A DNA stretch of 49,055 nt from Paulinella micropora (GCA_009731375.1 BJOX01000309.1:529543-578597), one strand, 5' to 3'. Positions 1-11,731 are shown, numbered from the stretch's first letter. Notes: generated from the sequence alone by a model not told the origin. A program made the numbers and translations.

Positions 1-60
1 AGAAGAAGAAGAAGAAGAAGAAGAAGAAGGAGGAGGAGGAGGAGTAGTAGTAGTAGTAGT

Positions 61-112
<52 letters not shown>

Positions 113-116
113 AAGC

Positions 117-154
<38 letters not shown>

Positions 155-332
155 AAGAAGAAGAAGAAGAAGAAGAAGAAGAAGAAGATGAAGAAGAAGA
201 AGAAGAAGAAGAAGAAGAAGAAGAAGAAGAAGAAGAAGAAGAAGAAGAAGAAGAAGGAGAAGGAGGAGGAGGAGGAGAGAGGAGGACGAGGAGGAGGAGG
301 AGAAGGACGCGGAGGAGGAGGAGGAGAAGAAG

Positions 333-363
<31 letters not shown>

Positions 364-437
364 GGAAGAGGAGGGGAGGAGGACTAGTAGTAGTAGTAGA
401 AGTAGTAGTAGTAGTAGTAGTAGCAGTTCCAGCTTTT
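1..437. repeat. AAG/AGT trinucleotide microsatellite block
   Basis: Alternating runs of AAG, AGT and AGG with few interruptions. The long lysine/glutamate/serine reading frames are repeat translations, not genes. Confidence 0.97.
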
Positions 438-450
438 GTGAGCGCCACCG

Positions 451-582
<132 letters not shown>

Positions 583-625
583 NNNNNNNNNNATCTATAC
601 ATATATACCTCCACCTCTCTTTTTT

Positions 626-1071
626 CCCCTGAGATTGGATTAGATTGAATTATACTACATTAGATCAGATCATATTAGAGATACACTCAGATTAGATTCT
701 GATTAGATAGATCCGATTTGACTGCATTCAGATAATATACATTCAGAAACGATTAGATTCACATTACATTCAGACGAGTTGAGATTACATAAACGATTAT
801 GATTAGATTGGATGAGATGGCATTCAAATAAGATGAGATTACATTCAGATCAGATAGATCAGATTAGGTTAGACGTGCCCTGGTCGGTTGTTTGCGTGAC
901 CCTGGAGTCAGATTTATCATTCATAATAATGGGGCTCAGGGCATCAGATTTAGATCAGATTAAGATTAGATTTCACTATATCAAATTAGATTACATTAGA
1001 TTAGGTAGGTAGGTAGGTAGGTAGGTAGGTAGATAGATAGACAGACTTGTGTATCGTCTGCGTTCTTGCTC

Positions 1072-1153
<82 letters not shown>

Positions 1154-1690
1154 GGTTTTTGGCCACCTTCCCTGGTCCTTCTCCCATTCCTTCCTGTCCG
1201 CCTTCTTCCTCCTATTCTTCTTGCTTCCTCTTCTCTCTTAGATCAGATGAGATTTACATAAATATTATATTAGATACATAGACAACATGACATTCAGACT
1301 ATATTAGATAACATGACATGCGGACTAGATTAGACCAGATGAGATTAAATTCAGATGAAATCATTTGGACAGATTAGCTAAGATTACATTGGATCACATT
1401 GGATAGATAGATCGATAGATAAGGAAGCATGTGTGTCGTCTTTCCTCGGTTCTCGACAACTTCCTCTGTCTTCTCTCTTCAATTTCTTCCTCCCTCATCC
1501 AACTTGTTTCCTTTTTGTTTTCGTTTCCGTCTTATAGATAAGAAAGATTAGATCAAATTACCCAACTAGATTAGATTAGATTAGATACATTAGATTAGAT
1601 CAGAAACGATACGTAAGGCTAGATAAGATGGGATGAAATTAGATGAGATTAGATCAGATCAGATTGGGTCAGATTAGGTCAGATTACGCC
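626..1690. repeat. Degenerate GATTA pentamer field
   Basis: The block is dominated by ATTAGATCAGATTAGA-like words, a strongly diverged pentanucleotide repeat. It is interrupted by (GGTA)n at 1005-1030, a pure (CT)n run at about 1070-1151 and short pyrimidine-rich unique pieces near 1150-1240 and 1435-1535. I see no coding sequence. Confidence 0.85.
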
Positions 1691-1905
1691 TACCTTATCT
1701 TACCTTACCTTACCTTACCTTACCTTGTCTTATCTTATCTTATCTTACCTTACCTTATCTTACCTTACCTTACCTTACCTTATCTTACCTTAGCTTATCT
1801 TACCTTATCTTACCTTAGCTTATCTTACCTTAGCTTATCTTATCTTACCTTAGCTTATCTTACCTTACCTTACCTTACCGTACCTTACCGTACCGTACCT
1901 TACCT
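1688..1905. repeat. (CCTTA)n pentamer repeat
   Basis: CCTTA/TCTTA units repeat about 40 times. It resembles no standard telomere repeat. Confidence 0.9.
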
Positions 1906-2180
1906 TTACCTTGACCTTACCTTTACCTTGACCTTACCTTTACCTTGACCTTACCTTTACCTTGACCTTACCTTTACCTTGACCTTACCTTTACCTTGAC
2001 CTTACCTTTACCTTGACCTTACCTTTACCTTGACCTTACCTTTACCTTGACCTTACCTTTACCTTGACCTTACCTTTACCTTGACCTTACCTTTACCTTG
2101 ACCTTACCTTTACCTTGGCCTTACCTTTACCCTGGCCTTACCTTTACCTTGGCCTTACCTTGACCTTGTCTTTACCTTTG
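1906..2180. repeat. 17-bp minisatellite
   Basis: The unit CTTACCTTTACCTTGAC repeats about 15 times with very high identity, then degrades to GGCC variants after 2110. It looks like a higher-order unit built from the adjacent CCTTA pentamer. Confidence 0.9.
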
Positions 2181-2194
2181 TCTTTACCTTTGTC

Positions 2195-2206
2195 TTTTTA
2201 TCTATC

Positions 2207-2274
<68 letters not shown>

Positions 2275-2530
2275 CTATCTATCTATCTATCTCTATCTAT
2301 CTATCCTGTCTTGTCTCTGTCCTATCTCTCTGTCCTGTCTATCTATCTGTCCTGTCTTGTCCCTGTCCTGTCTATCTATCTGTCCTGTCTTGTCTCTGTC
2401 CTGTCTTGTCTGTCTTGTCTGTCTTGTCCTGTCTTGTCTCTGTCTTGTCTTCTCTCTGTCCTGTCTGGTCTGTCTTGTCTTGTCGTCTTGTCTGGTCTGT
2501 CTATCTATCTTCTATCTATCTATCTATCTA

Positions 2531-2587
<57 letters not shown>

Positions 2588-2610
2588 CTATCTATCTACA
2601 TACCTACACC
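2195..2610. repeat. (TATC)n and (CTGTC)n arrays
   Basis: Tetranucleotide TATC runs flank a CTGTC/TTGTC pentamer-like segment at about 2300-2500. Confidence 0.95.
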
Positions 2611-2639
2611 TACAGATCTCATCTTTATCTCAACCAATC

Positions 2640-3010
2640 TAGTTTTATGTAATCTGATCTGAACTTCTCAATCAAATCTTCTCTAATCTAATATAATCTG
2701 ATGATCTGATATGACCTAATGTAATCTAATTCCAATCTTATCTGATCCTATCTAATATGAATGTAATCTCATGTAATCTGAATGTAATCTCATCTGATCT
2801 AATCGAATGTGAACATAATCGAATCTGAATGTTATCAAATCTGATCTAATCTGATTTCATGTAATCTAGCCTTATGTAATCTGACCTAATCTAATCTAAT
2901 GTAAACTGTTCTAATCTATCTAATCGAATGTAATGTAATTCCACTCCAATCTGATCTAATCTAATCGAATGTAATGTAATTCCACTCCAATCTAATCTAA
3001 TCTAACCTGA
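2640..3010. repeat. Degenerate TAATC pentamer field, first part
   Basis: Words such as AATCTAATCTGATCT dominate. This is the reverse complement of the GATTA field at 626-1690. Confidence 0.85.
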
Positions 3011-3023
3011 GTGTAATCTCATG

Positions 3024-3745
3024 TGTGGATGTGATAGAGAGATAGATAGCAAGAGAGGTGGATGGATAGATAGATAGCGAGACAGAGATGGATGGATGGA
3101 TAGATGGAGAGATAGAGATGGATGAAAAGATAGATGAAGAGATAGATGGATAGAGAGATAGAGATGGAGGAGAGATAGGGATGGATGGAGAGATAGATAG
3201 AGATGGATGGAGTAGATAGAGAGATAGAGATGGATGGCTAGATAGAGCGATAGAGATGGATGGGTATAGAGAGTAGTCGTAGTGTAGAAATGGATGGAGA
3301 AATAGATAGAGAGATGGATGGAGAGATAGAGATGGATGGAGAAATAGATAGAGAGATAGAGATGAATGGAGAGAGAGAGAGAGAGAGAGATGAATGGAGA
3401 GAGAGAGAGAGATGAATGGAGAGAGAGAGAGAGAGAGATGGATGGGAGAGATAGATAGCGAGATAGAGATGGATAGAGAGATAGAGATATAGAGATGGAT
3501 GGAGAAATAGATAGATGGAGAAATAGACAAAAAAGATAGAAATGGACGGAGAAACAAAACCGATAGAGAGATAGAGATGGATGGAGAAATGGATAGAGAG
3601 ATAGAGATGGATGGAAAATTTGTTTGATAGAGATGGATGGAGAGATAGATAGAGATGGATGGATAGATAGAGACAGAGATGGATAGAGATAAGAGGTAGA
3701 GATGGATGGAGAGATAGAGAGATAGAGATGGATGGAGAGATCGTA
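3024..3745. repeat. GATA/GATG/GA minisatellite
   Basis: Degenerate GATGGATGGAGAGATAGA-like units fill about 720 bp. The long SISLSI-type minus-strand frames are repeat translation. Confidence 0.95.
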
Positions 3746-3794
3746 TCCAAATATGAATGTAGTAAAATCTGATCTAATCTAATCTAATTCGATC

Positions 3795-4095
3795 TTTCTT
3801 CTTTCTTCTTCTTTCTTCTGTCTTCCTTCTTCTTCTTCTTCTTCTTCTTCTTCTTCTTCTTCTTCTTTCTTCTTCTTTCTTCTTCCTTCTTCCTCTTCTT
3901 CCTTCTTCCTTTCTTCTTTCTTCTTCTTTCTTCTTTCCTCTTTCCTCTTCTTCTTCTTCTTCTCCTTCTTTCTTCTTTCTTCTTTCTTTTTCTTTCTTCT
4001 TTTTCTTCTTCTTCCTTCTCCTTCTTTCTTCTTCTTTTTCTTCTTCTTTTTCTTCTTCTTTTTCTTCTTCTTTTTTCTTCTTCTTCTTCTTCTTA
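3795..4095. repeat. Polypyrimidine (CTT)n tract
   Basis: About 300 bp of almost uninterrupted pyrimidine, mainly CTT and CTTT, with long mirror symmetry. Such a tract could form triplex DNA, which is inferred from composition only. Confidence 0.95.
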
Positions 4096-4099
4096 TGAT

Positions 4100-5790
4100 C
4101 TACAAAATGCAATCTAATCTCACTCTAATCTGATCTAGTCTAATGTAATCTAATGTGATGTGATCTTATAATCTAACCTATCAAATCTAGTCTTGATGTG
4201 ATGTTATAATCTGACCAATCTATTTAGATAGTCTTATGCCTATCTAAGCTAGTCTTATGTAATCTGGTCTATCTAATCTTTCCAATCTTATCTGTTCTAA
4301 GCTAAGCTGAATGTAATATCTTCTCATCTGAAAGTAATCTTATGTAATTTGAATTAATCATACGTAAGCTGAATGTAATGACATCTAATATCCAATCCGT
4401 TCTAATCTGATCTCATCTAATCTAGTTTATGTAATCTGATCTAAACTTCTAATCCACGATAATCAAACATAACCTAATTGATCTGATCCTATCTAATGTA
4501 ATCTATTTCCACTCTGATCTGATCCTATCTAATATGAATCTAATCTGAATGTAATCTCATCTGATCTAATCTAATGTGAACGTAATCATGTCTGAATATA
4601 ATCGTATCTGAATGGAATCAAATATAACACAATCTGATCTAATCTGATCTTACCTGTATTACCTGATCTAACCTTAAAAAATCTGATCTAATCTAATCTT
4701 ATCTTTTCTAATGTAATGTAACTCCAATCTAATCTGATCTAATATAATCTGAATGTAATCTCATGAATCTGAATCTAATCTCATGCGATCTAACCTAATC
4801 TGAATGTAGTCGTATCTGAATGTAGGAAAACTTCACCTAATGTAATCTAATCCGATCTAATCTGATCTCGTCTTACCTGATCTAGTAACTTATCTAATCT
4901 GACTAATCTGAATGCAATGTAATCTGACCTATTCCAATCTAATCTATTCCAATCTGATCTAATCTTATATGATCTATATAATGGAATCTAATCTGACTCT
5001 AAATCTCATCTAATCTAATGTGATCTAATGTGACGTGATATTATGAAGTCTGACCTATCTAATCTAGTCCTGTGCCTATCTATCTTGTCTTATGTAATCT
5101 AATCTGTTCTAATCTATCCAATCTGATCTGTTCTCATCTGAATGTAATCTCTTCTCATCTTGAATGTTTTCTCATGTAATTTTATGCAATCTGCATGTAA
5201 TTACATCTAATCTAATGCAGTCTAATCTGATCTCATCTGTCTTATGTAATCTGATCTAAACTATGTAATCTAATATAATATAATCTAATCCAACGTGAAC
5301 GGTAAATGTATCTGAATATAATCCTATCTGAATGTAATAAATCTAACATAATCTGATCTAAAGCAATCGTATCCGAATATAATCGTATATGAATGTAATA
5401 AATCTAATATAATCTGATGTAATCTAAGTTCACATCTAAACTGATATAATCTAATCTGAATGTAATCTCATGTAATCTGAATGTAATCTCATGCAATCTG
5501 AATGTAATATTATGTCATCTGAAAATAATCTCATCTGATCTAATCCAATGTGAATGGTATGTATCTGATCTAATCTACTGAATGTAGTCAAGTCTGATCT
5601 AATCTAATCTGATCTATTCTGATCTCTGGTGTTATGTAATCTGACCTGAACTATCTAATCTAATGTAATCTAATAGAATCAAATCAGTCTTAACTTATCT
5701 AATTAATCTGAATCTTATGTAATGACCTAATCTGATATGATCTGTAATCTAATTAAGCTTATCTAATCTAATATGAATGTAATGTAATCT
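4100..5790. repeat. Degenerate TAATC pentamer field, second part
   Basis: About 1.7 kb of AATCTAATCTGATCT-like sequence continues the field at 2640-3010 in the same orientation. It has stops in all frames and no recognisable gene. Confidence 0.85.
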
Positions 5791-6060
5791 CCCCCCACGA
5801 AACTGGAACTTTACTTCATTTCACTATACATATTATATTATATTAAACTTTTTATATCATTTTATCTTTACTTTTTATTTCTTATTTTTATTTTATTTTT
5901 ATTTTTATTTTATTTTAATACTTTCAATCTATTTTTATTTTATTTTATTATTTTAATATTGTTAATAATTTAATTTTTCATTATTCTTAATCATTTGAGA
6001 AGTAGGTCACCATCTAGTTAAATCAATAGCTCTTGAGCTAACGATTTGTATGGATGACCA
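5791..6060. other. AT-rich intergenic segment
   Basis: The segment is dominated by TTTTATTTTA-like words, followed by about 100 bp of ordinary sequence. I see no gene in it. Confidence 0.7.
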
Positions 6061-6102
6061 GAGGTTAAATTTCTTAACTTCATTAAATCGAAGGCCTAGG
6101 CC

Positions 6103-6371
<269 letters not shown>

Positions 6372-7163
6372 TTGTTCTTGTTGGTTGTAGCAGTGGAGAG
6401 AGAAGAGAGGAGAGGATGGAGGTGGGAATGAGAGAAAGGGGGAGGATGGGAGGAGAAGAGACGTGAGGAGGACGGAATGAGAACCCTGGTCTGTCCTGAA
6501 GTACTGGGCATATTCAGCGCGGTCTACAGTATCGGCATGAGTCCTGCACTCGCCAGCAAATTGCACAGAGCTTCGCAATTCCCAGAGAAAATCGTGGGAA
6601 GTACTTGGCACAAGAATCGTTTGTAAACAGGTGGTTTTCAGTCTACGATAAGTATGTAATAGAACTATTCCAAGCCAAGTCATTTCCCAACTTTGAGTAC
6701 CGTTTCAACTTTTCAAGAAGAAACAGAGTTCCTGCATAAATATGGAAGAAAAGAAAAATTTGAAAATCCTCTGGACACGGTAGTTCTGTTGTGTGGAGAA
6801 AGGAGAACGTTGAATGCAGTGAGAATTTTCCCGATAACAGAGGACGGCCGCGGCTCCCTAACGAAAATAGTTATAGTCCTGGAGGATGCCGCAAGATGTC
6901 TGTATGTCTGAAAACCTGTCCTGTATTCGCGATGCACTCATGACGCATACATACCAAGCGGTTCCCTTGTACCTACGTGGTCGTCTGTTCAATCACAGAC
7001 TATTTGTTGTTGTTCGTCTCGTAGTCATCGGTCTGCAGTGGACTGCGCGTTTTAGCTAGTACTTCAGACTTGCAAATACAGGCAGAAGCAAAACTCAGGC
7101 ATCTGTAGCTAGTACCTGTACCTGCATCTTCGAGTTGAATCGGTTTTATATTCAGGTGGGAGC
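6372..7163. other. Non-repetitive 5' flank of the SET gene
   Basis: About 790 bp of ordinary-composition DNA directly upstream of the proposed start codon, so promoter and 5' UTR are expected here. Short frames exist: a minus-strand frame starting at 6683 gives about 75 non-repetitive residues before running into the AGT array, and a plus-strand frame at 6693-6911 gives 72 residues. I recognise neither. I see no clear TATA box or splice signal that decides between them, so coding is unproven. Confidence 0.4.
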
Positions 7164-7208
7164 ATGGCAGAAGAACCAGAAAAGTCGTATCTATGCTCCG
7201 CTTGCAAT
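7164..7208 (+). CDS. SET gene exon 1 (proposed start), first CxxC
   Basis: It reads MAEEPEKSYLCSACN, then a donor GTATGT at 7209. The ATG lies in GGGAGCATGG, a reasonable initiation context. It ends in phase 0, matching exon 2, whose GKRKCNDC start adds a second CxxC and so makes C-x2-C-x5-C-x2-C across the junction. This looks like half of a zinc-binding module, but it is too short to assign. An alternative start is the ATG at 8481, which opens a different frame (MTALLRVLLRQ). The exon-2 copies favour the frame used here because they vary synonymously in it. Confidence 0.5.
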
Positions 7209-7429
7209 GTATGTACATCATGCACAAACTTCATGTTCTTACGGATGCACACAGCCTTGTGTTCGACTTCCACCGTGCCGTGCATTTGAGTTGTTTTCAT
7301 GCTACTCACAGACTGCTCACATCAAAAATGGTATGTATTTGCAGCTGCAGCACCCAAAAAACAAATACAGCAGTAAACAGCTCAAGAATAAGGTTTGCTT
7401 CCCACTCTTCATGTATAAACGCTAGCATG

Positions 7430-8142
7430 TATGCATGTGTGCATCACTCTGCATGTATGTCTTTGTACATGCGTACATTCCCAACCCGACATGAAATGAC
7501 CTGACATATATTGACACAACATCATGATGTCACACATGTATGGGGTGTGCGTGCATTTTACGCATGGATTCTGTGCTTGTGATGCACATATACCAACATG
7601 ACATGCATTACATGCATCATAAAGTGCATGCATTACATGCATTACCATTACGTATATTGCATACATTACCATTACATACATTACATGATTACATGACATT
7701 ACGTGATACACGACGTGTCACACATGCCATACATGCCGTACGATGACATACATGACGTGCAGTCCATGAGTACAGACATACATACATGCACATACATACA
7801 CACATGCAGACATACATACACACATATGTACATACATACATACATATATATCCATAAATACATGCATGCACCACGTATGCGTACAACATGCAAAATGTAT
7901 GTTGTCTCTACGTCTGTATGGATGGATGGATGTATGTGCATTATGCACGTATGAACACACACACACACGTCGCATGTGTGTGTGACACACACACACACAC
8001 ACGTCGCATGTGTGTGTGTTTGCACACGTCGTGTGTGTGTGTGTGTGAACGCACTCACGCACACACGCATGCACATGCATACATACATGCATGCATACAT
8101 ACATACATACATACATAAAACATACATACATACATACGCACA

Positions 8143-8174
<32 letters not shown>

Positions 8175-8345
8175 GGTACGTACCTATGTTACATACGTTC
8201 GTACGTACCTACGTACATACGTACGGTCCAACATACATATATACATACATATATACATACATACATACATACATACATAAATGCGTGTGCTTGCATGCAT
8301 GCATGCATAAATACATCGACAAAAGCATACTCAAAAACATACAAA
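7430..8345. repeat. (CATA)n/(CA)n microsatellite, intron 1
   Basis: ACAT and ATAC units with CA-rich and ACGTAC variants fill the intron, after about 220 bp of ordinary sequence at 7209-7430. The orientation is opposite to the (TATG)n array after exon 2. Confidence 0.93.
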
Positions 8346-8358
8346 CTTTGTATGTATG

Positions 8359-8369
8359 TATTATTATTA

Positions 8370-8406
<37 letters not shown>

Positions 8407-8452
8407 TATTATTATTATTATTATTATTATTTATTATTATTATTATTATTTG
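8359..8452. repeat. (TTA)n microsatellite before exon 2
   Basis: About 90 bp of ATT/TTA trinucleotide ends 12 bp before the exon 2 acceptor. Confidence 0.95.
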
Positions 8453-8464
8453 ATGTGTATGTAG

Positions 8465-8513
8465 GGGAAAAGAAAGTGCAATGACTGCGTTGCTGCGGGT
8501 GCTGCTCCGGCAG
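8465..8513 (+). CDS. SET gene exon 2, second CxxC and Ala-rich segment
   Basis: The acceptor is ATGTAG and the donor GTATCT. It reads GKRKCNDCVAAGAAPA and ends in phase 1; exon 3 supplies the missing two bases (giving Ala) and continues AQNQ. Six downstream copies of the last 19 bp differ mostly as GGT/GGC and GCT/GCC, which are silent only in this frame. That supports the frame directly from sequence. The Cys pair completes the C-x2-C-x5-C-x2-C pattern begun in exon 1. The Ala-rich stretch after it looks like a linker. Confidence 0.6.
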
Positions 8514-9319
8514 GTATCTGTGTATGTATGTAATGTATGTATGTATGTATGTATGTATGTAATGTATGTATGCATGTATGTAATGTATGTATGAAATGTA
8601 TGTATGTATGTATGTAATGCGGGCGCTGCCCCGGCAGGTATCTGTGTATGTAATGTATGTAATGTATGTATGTATGTAATGTATGTATTTAATGTATGTA
8701 TGTATGTATTTATGTAATGCGGGCGCTGCCCCGGCAGGTATCTGTGTATGTATGTAATGTATGTGTATGTATGTATGTAATGTATGTAATGTATGTATGT
8801 AATGTATGTATGTATGTATGTATGCATGTAATGGATGTATGTATGCATGTATGTATGTAATGTGTGTATGTATGTATGTAATGCGGGCGCTGTCCCGGCA
8901 GGTATCCGTGTATGTATGTATGTATGTATGTAATGTATGTATGTATGTATGTATGTAATGTATGTATGTATGTATGTAATGCGGGCGCTGCCCCGGCAGG
9001 TATCTGTGTATGTATGTAATGTATGTATGTAATGTATGTAATGTATGTATGTAATGTATGTAATGTATGTAATGTATGTATGTATGTAATGCGGGCGCTG
9101 CCCCGGCAGGTATCTGTGTATGTATGTAATTTATGTATGTATGTATGTAATGTATGTATGTATGTAGTGTATGTATATATGTAATGCGGGTGCTGCCCCG
9201 GCAGGTATCTTTGTATGTATGTAATGTATGTAATGTATGTATGTATGTAATGTATGTAATGTGTGTAATGTGTGTATGTTTGTAATGTATGTATGTATGT
9301 ATGTATGCATGCATGTATG

Positions 9320-9350
<31 letters not shown>

Positions 9351-10575
9351 TGTATGTATGTAATGTATGTATAATGTATGTAATTTATGTATGTATGTAT
9401 GTATGTATACATGTATGTAATATATGTAATGTATGTAATGTAATGTAATGTATGTGTGTATATGTATGTATGTATGTATGTATGTAATGTATGTATGTAT
9501 GTATGTATGTATGTATGTATGTATGTATGTATGCATGTTATGTAATGTAACGTTATGTTATGTACGTGTGTATGTGTATGTATGTATGTATGTAATGTAT
9601 GTATGTATGTATGTATGTATTGTATGTATGTATGTATGTATGTATGTCATGTACGTATGTATGTCATGTATGTATACCTATGTATGTATGTAATGTAATG
9701 TAATGTAATTTATGTGTGTATGTGTATGTATGCATGTATGTATGTAATGTATGTATGTATGTATGCATGCATGTATGTATGTCATGTATGTATGTACGTA
9801 TGTATGTATGTATGTATGTATGTATGTATGTATGTCATGTATGTATGTATGTATGCATGTACATATCATGCATGTATGCATGTACATATCATGCATGTAT
9901 GTATGCATGCATGTATGTATGTATGTGTGTATGTATGTATGTATGTGTGTATATATGTATGTATGTGTGTATGCATGTATGTATGAATGTATGCATGCAT
10001 GTATGAATGTATGCATGTATGTATGTCATGTATGTATGAAGGCATGCATGTATGTATGTATGTATGTATGTACATATATATGTATGTATATATGTATGTA
10101 TGTATGTATGTATGTAATGTAATGTAATATAATTGTAATTTATGTATATATGTATGTGTATGTATGTATGTATGTGTATGTATGTATGTAATGTATGTAT
10201 GTATGTATGTATGTAAGTCATGTATGTATGTATGTCATGTATGAATGTATGTATGTATTTTTTGTTATGTATGTGTGTGTATGTATGTAATTTATGTAAT
10301 GTATGTATGTATGCATGCATGTATGTATGTCATGTATTTATGTATGCATGCATGTGTGTCATGTATGTATATATGCATGCATGTATGTCTGTATGTTTTT
10401 ATGCACGTATGTACGTACGTACGTATGTATGTATGTATGTATGTATGTATGCATGTGTGTATGTATGTTATATATATGTATGTTATTTATGAGTATGTAT
10501 GCATGTATGTATGTATGTATGTTATATATATGTATGTTACTTATGAGTATGTATGTATGTATGTATGTATGTAAT
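8514..10575. repeat. (TATG)n microsatellite, intron 2
   Basis: About 2 kb of ATGT/GTAT units with TAATG variants, plus GCATGC and TCATG interruptions near 9750-10060. The first 700 bp carry repeated exon 2 ends. Cys/Met/Tyr- and His/Thr-rich frames are repeat translation. Confidence 0.95.
8619..9204 (+). repeat. Six extra copies of the exon 2 end plus donor
   Basis: A 19-bp exon end, GCGGGCGCTGCCCCGGCAG, is followed by GTATCTGTG or close variants (GTATCCGTG at 8902, GTATCTTTG at 9205). Copies lie at 8619-8637, 8719-8737, 8883-8901, 8981-8999, 9091-9109 and 9186-9204, spaced about 95-164 bp by (TATG)n. Each keeps the GT donor, so each is a potential decoy 5' splice site. Confidence 0.92.
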
Positions 10576-10577
10576 AG

Positions 10578-10633
10578 CAGCCCAGAATCAAGAGAGCGCC
10601 GCGGCTGTTGTCCAAGGCAGTGTGTCATTGGCG
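10578..10633 (+). CDS. SET gene exon 3
   Basis: The acceptor is GTAATAG and the donor GTACCT. After two carried bases it reads [18 protein letters not shown] and ends in phase 0, matching exon 4. Two truncated downstream copies differ partly at silent third positions in this frame, and neither has a stop in it. It has no recognised domain and is a low-complexity N-terminal extension before the SET fold. An alternative acceptor after CCCAG would shorten it. Confidence 0.6.
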
Positions 10634-10639
10634 GTACCT

Positions 10640-10682
10640 ATCTGTCTATCTATCTGTCTATCTATCTATCTATCTATTTATC

Positions 10683-10760
<78 letters not shown>

Positions 10761-10926
10761 AGCGCCGCGACTGTTGTCCAAGGCAGTGTCTTCTTGGCCG
10801 TATCTATCTATCTATCTATCTATCTATCTGTCTATCTATCTATCTGTCTATCTATCTATCTATCTATCTATCTGTCTATCTATCTATCTATCTATCTATC
10901 TGTCTATCTATCTGTCTATCTATCTG

Positions 10927-10968
<42 letters not shown>
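10640..10968. repeat. (TATC)n array with an exon 3 end copy
   Basis: TATC/TGTC repeats interrupted at 10761-10799 by a copy of the exon 3 end ([13 protein letters not shown]) with its own donor GTATCT. A second copy lies at 11302-11340, also with GTATCT. Confidence 0.92.
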
Positions 10969-10970
<2 letters not shown>

Positions 10971-11283
10971 CGAAACTCCATCTGCTTACTGGGCCCTCTG
11001 TAATGGAGGTGGGAGCTCGTTCTGCAAGGGGCGCTTTATGGAACGAAACTCCATCTGCTTACTGGGCCCTCTGTAATGGAGGTGGGAGCTCGTTCTGCAA
11101 GGGGCGCTTTATGGAACGAGCCCTGGCCCCGCCTGGTACTAGGGAGCTTTGGTATTGCCTGTATCAGTCCCTTCCGTGCAAACATCACGGCTTAGCTGGG
11201 CATCGGGTTAATACTTTACCCACAGACTTCCTGGTTGACGAAATCAGAAGCTCCTTTTTTCTGACATTAGTCGATATTTCATC
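10971..11283 (+). mobile_element. TATC-tailed repeat family 1, 5'-truncated copy
   Basis: Matches the fuller copies at 20318-20791 and 32687-33200 from GAAACTCCATCTGC to the shared 3' end TTAGTCGATATTTCATC, followed by (TATC)n. The first 73 bp are tandemly duplicated (10971-11043 and 11044-11116). It is non-coding as far as I can see. A fixed 3' end with a variable 5' end fits a retroposed SINE or LINE 3' end. Confidence 0.75.
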
Positions 11284-11340
11284 TATCTATCTATCTATCT
11301 ACGCGCCGTGACTGTTGGCCAAGGAAGTGTCTCAATGGCC

Positions 11341-11341
11341 G

Positions 11342-11390
<49 letters not shown>

Positions 11391-11505
11391 GTCTATCTAT
11401 CTGTCTGTCCGTCTATCTCTCTGTCTATATCTATCTGTCGATCTCTGTCTGTCTATCTATCTATCTATCTATCTATCTACCTACCTATCCATCCATCCAT
11501 CCATC

Positions 11506-11536
<31 letters not shown>

Positions 11537-11587
11537 CTATCTATCTCTCTATCTGTCTGTCTGTCTGTATGTATGTATGTCTGTCTG

Positions 11588-11633
<46 letters not shown>

Positions 11634-11650
11634 CATCCATCCATCCATCC

Positions 11651-11686
<36 letters not shown>

Positions 11687-11695
11687 GTCTATCTA

Positions 11696-11731
<36 letters not shown>

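Noticed and set aside
1688-2180. Telomere-like repeat (CCTTA and TTAGG-like words)
   Set aside because: The units are CCTTA and a 17-mer, not TTAGG, TTAGGG or TTTAGGG, and they lie inside other simple repeats rather than at a contig end.
2115-3750. Long open frames of Ser/Ile/Tyr/Leu repeats
   Set aside because: They are translations of TATC, GATA and related tetranucleotides, open in several frames and both strands. The same applies to the His/Thr/Tyr, Cys/Met/Val, poly-Leu, poly-Asn and Lys/Arg frames elsewhere.
8481-8513. Alternative start reading MTALLRVLLRQ as an organelle-targeting peptide
   Set aside because: The six copies differ by non-silent changes in this frame and mostly silent ones in the GKRKCNDC frame, and its phase does not fit exon 3 without moving the acceptor.
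8500-9210. CRISPR-like array of regularly spaced 19-bp repeats
   Set aside because: The spacers are themselves TATG microsatellite, the repeat is an exon end with a splice donor, and the DNA is eukaryotic.
8427-9536. A 369-codon minus-strand frame of His-Thr-Tyr-Ile repeats containing a recurring PGQRP segment
   Set aside because: It is the antisense of (TATG)n with the exon 2 end copies. The recurring segment is the complement of the GCGGGCGCTGCCCCGGCAG unit.
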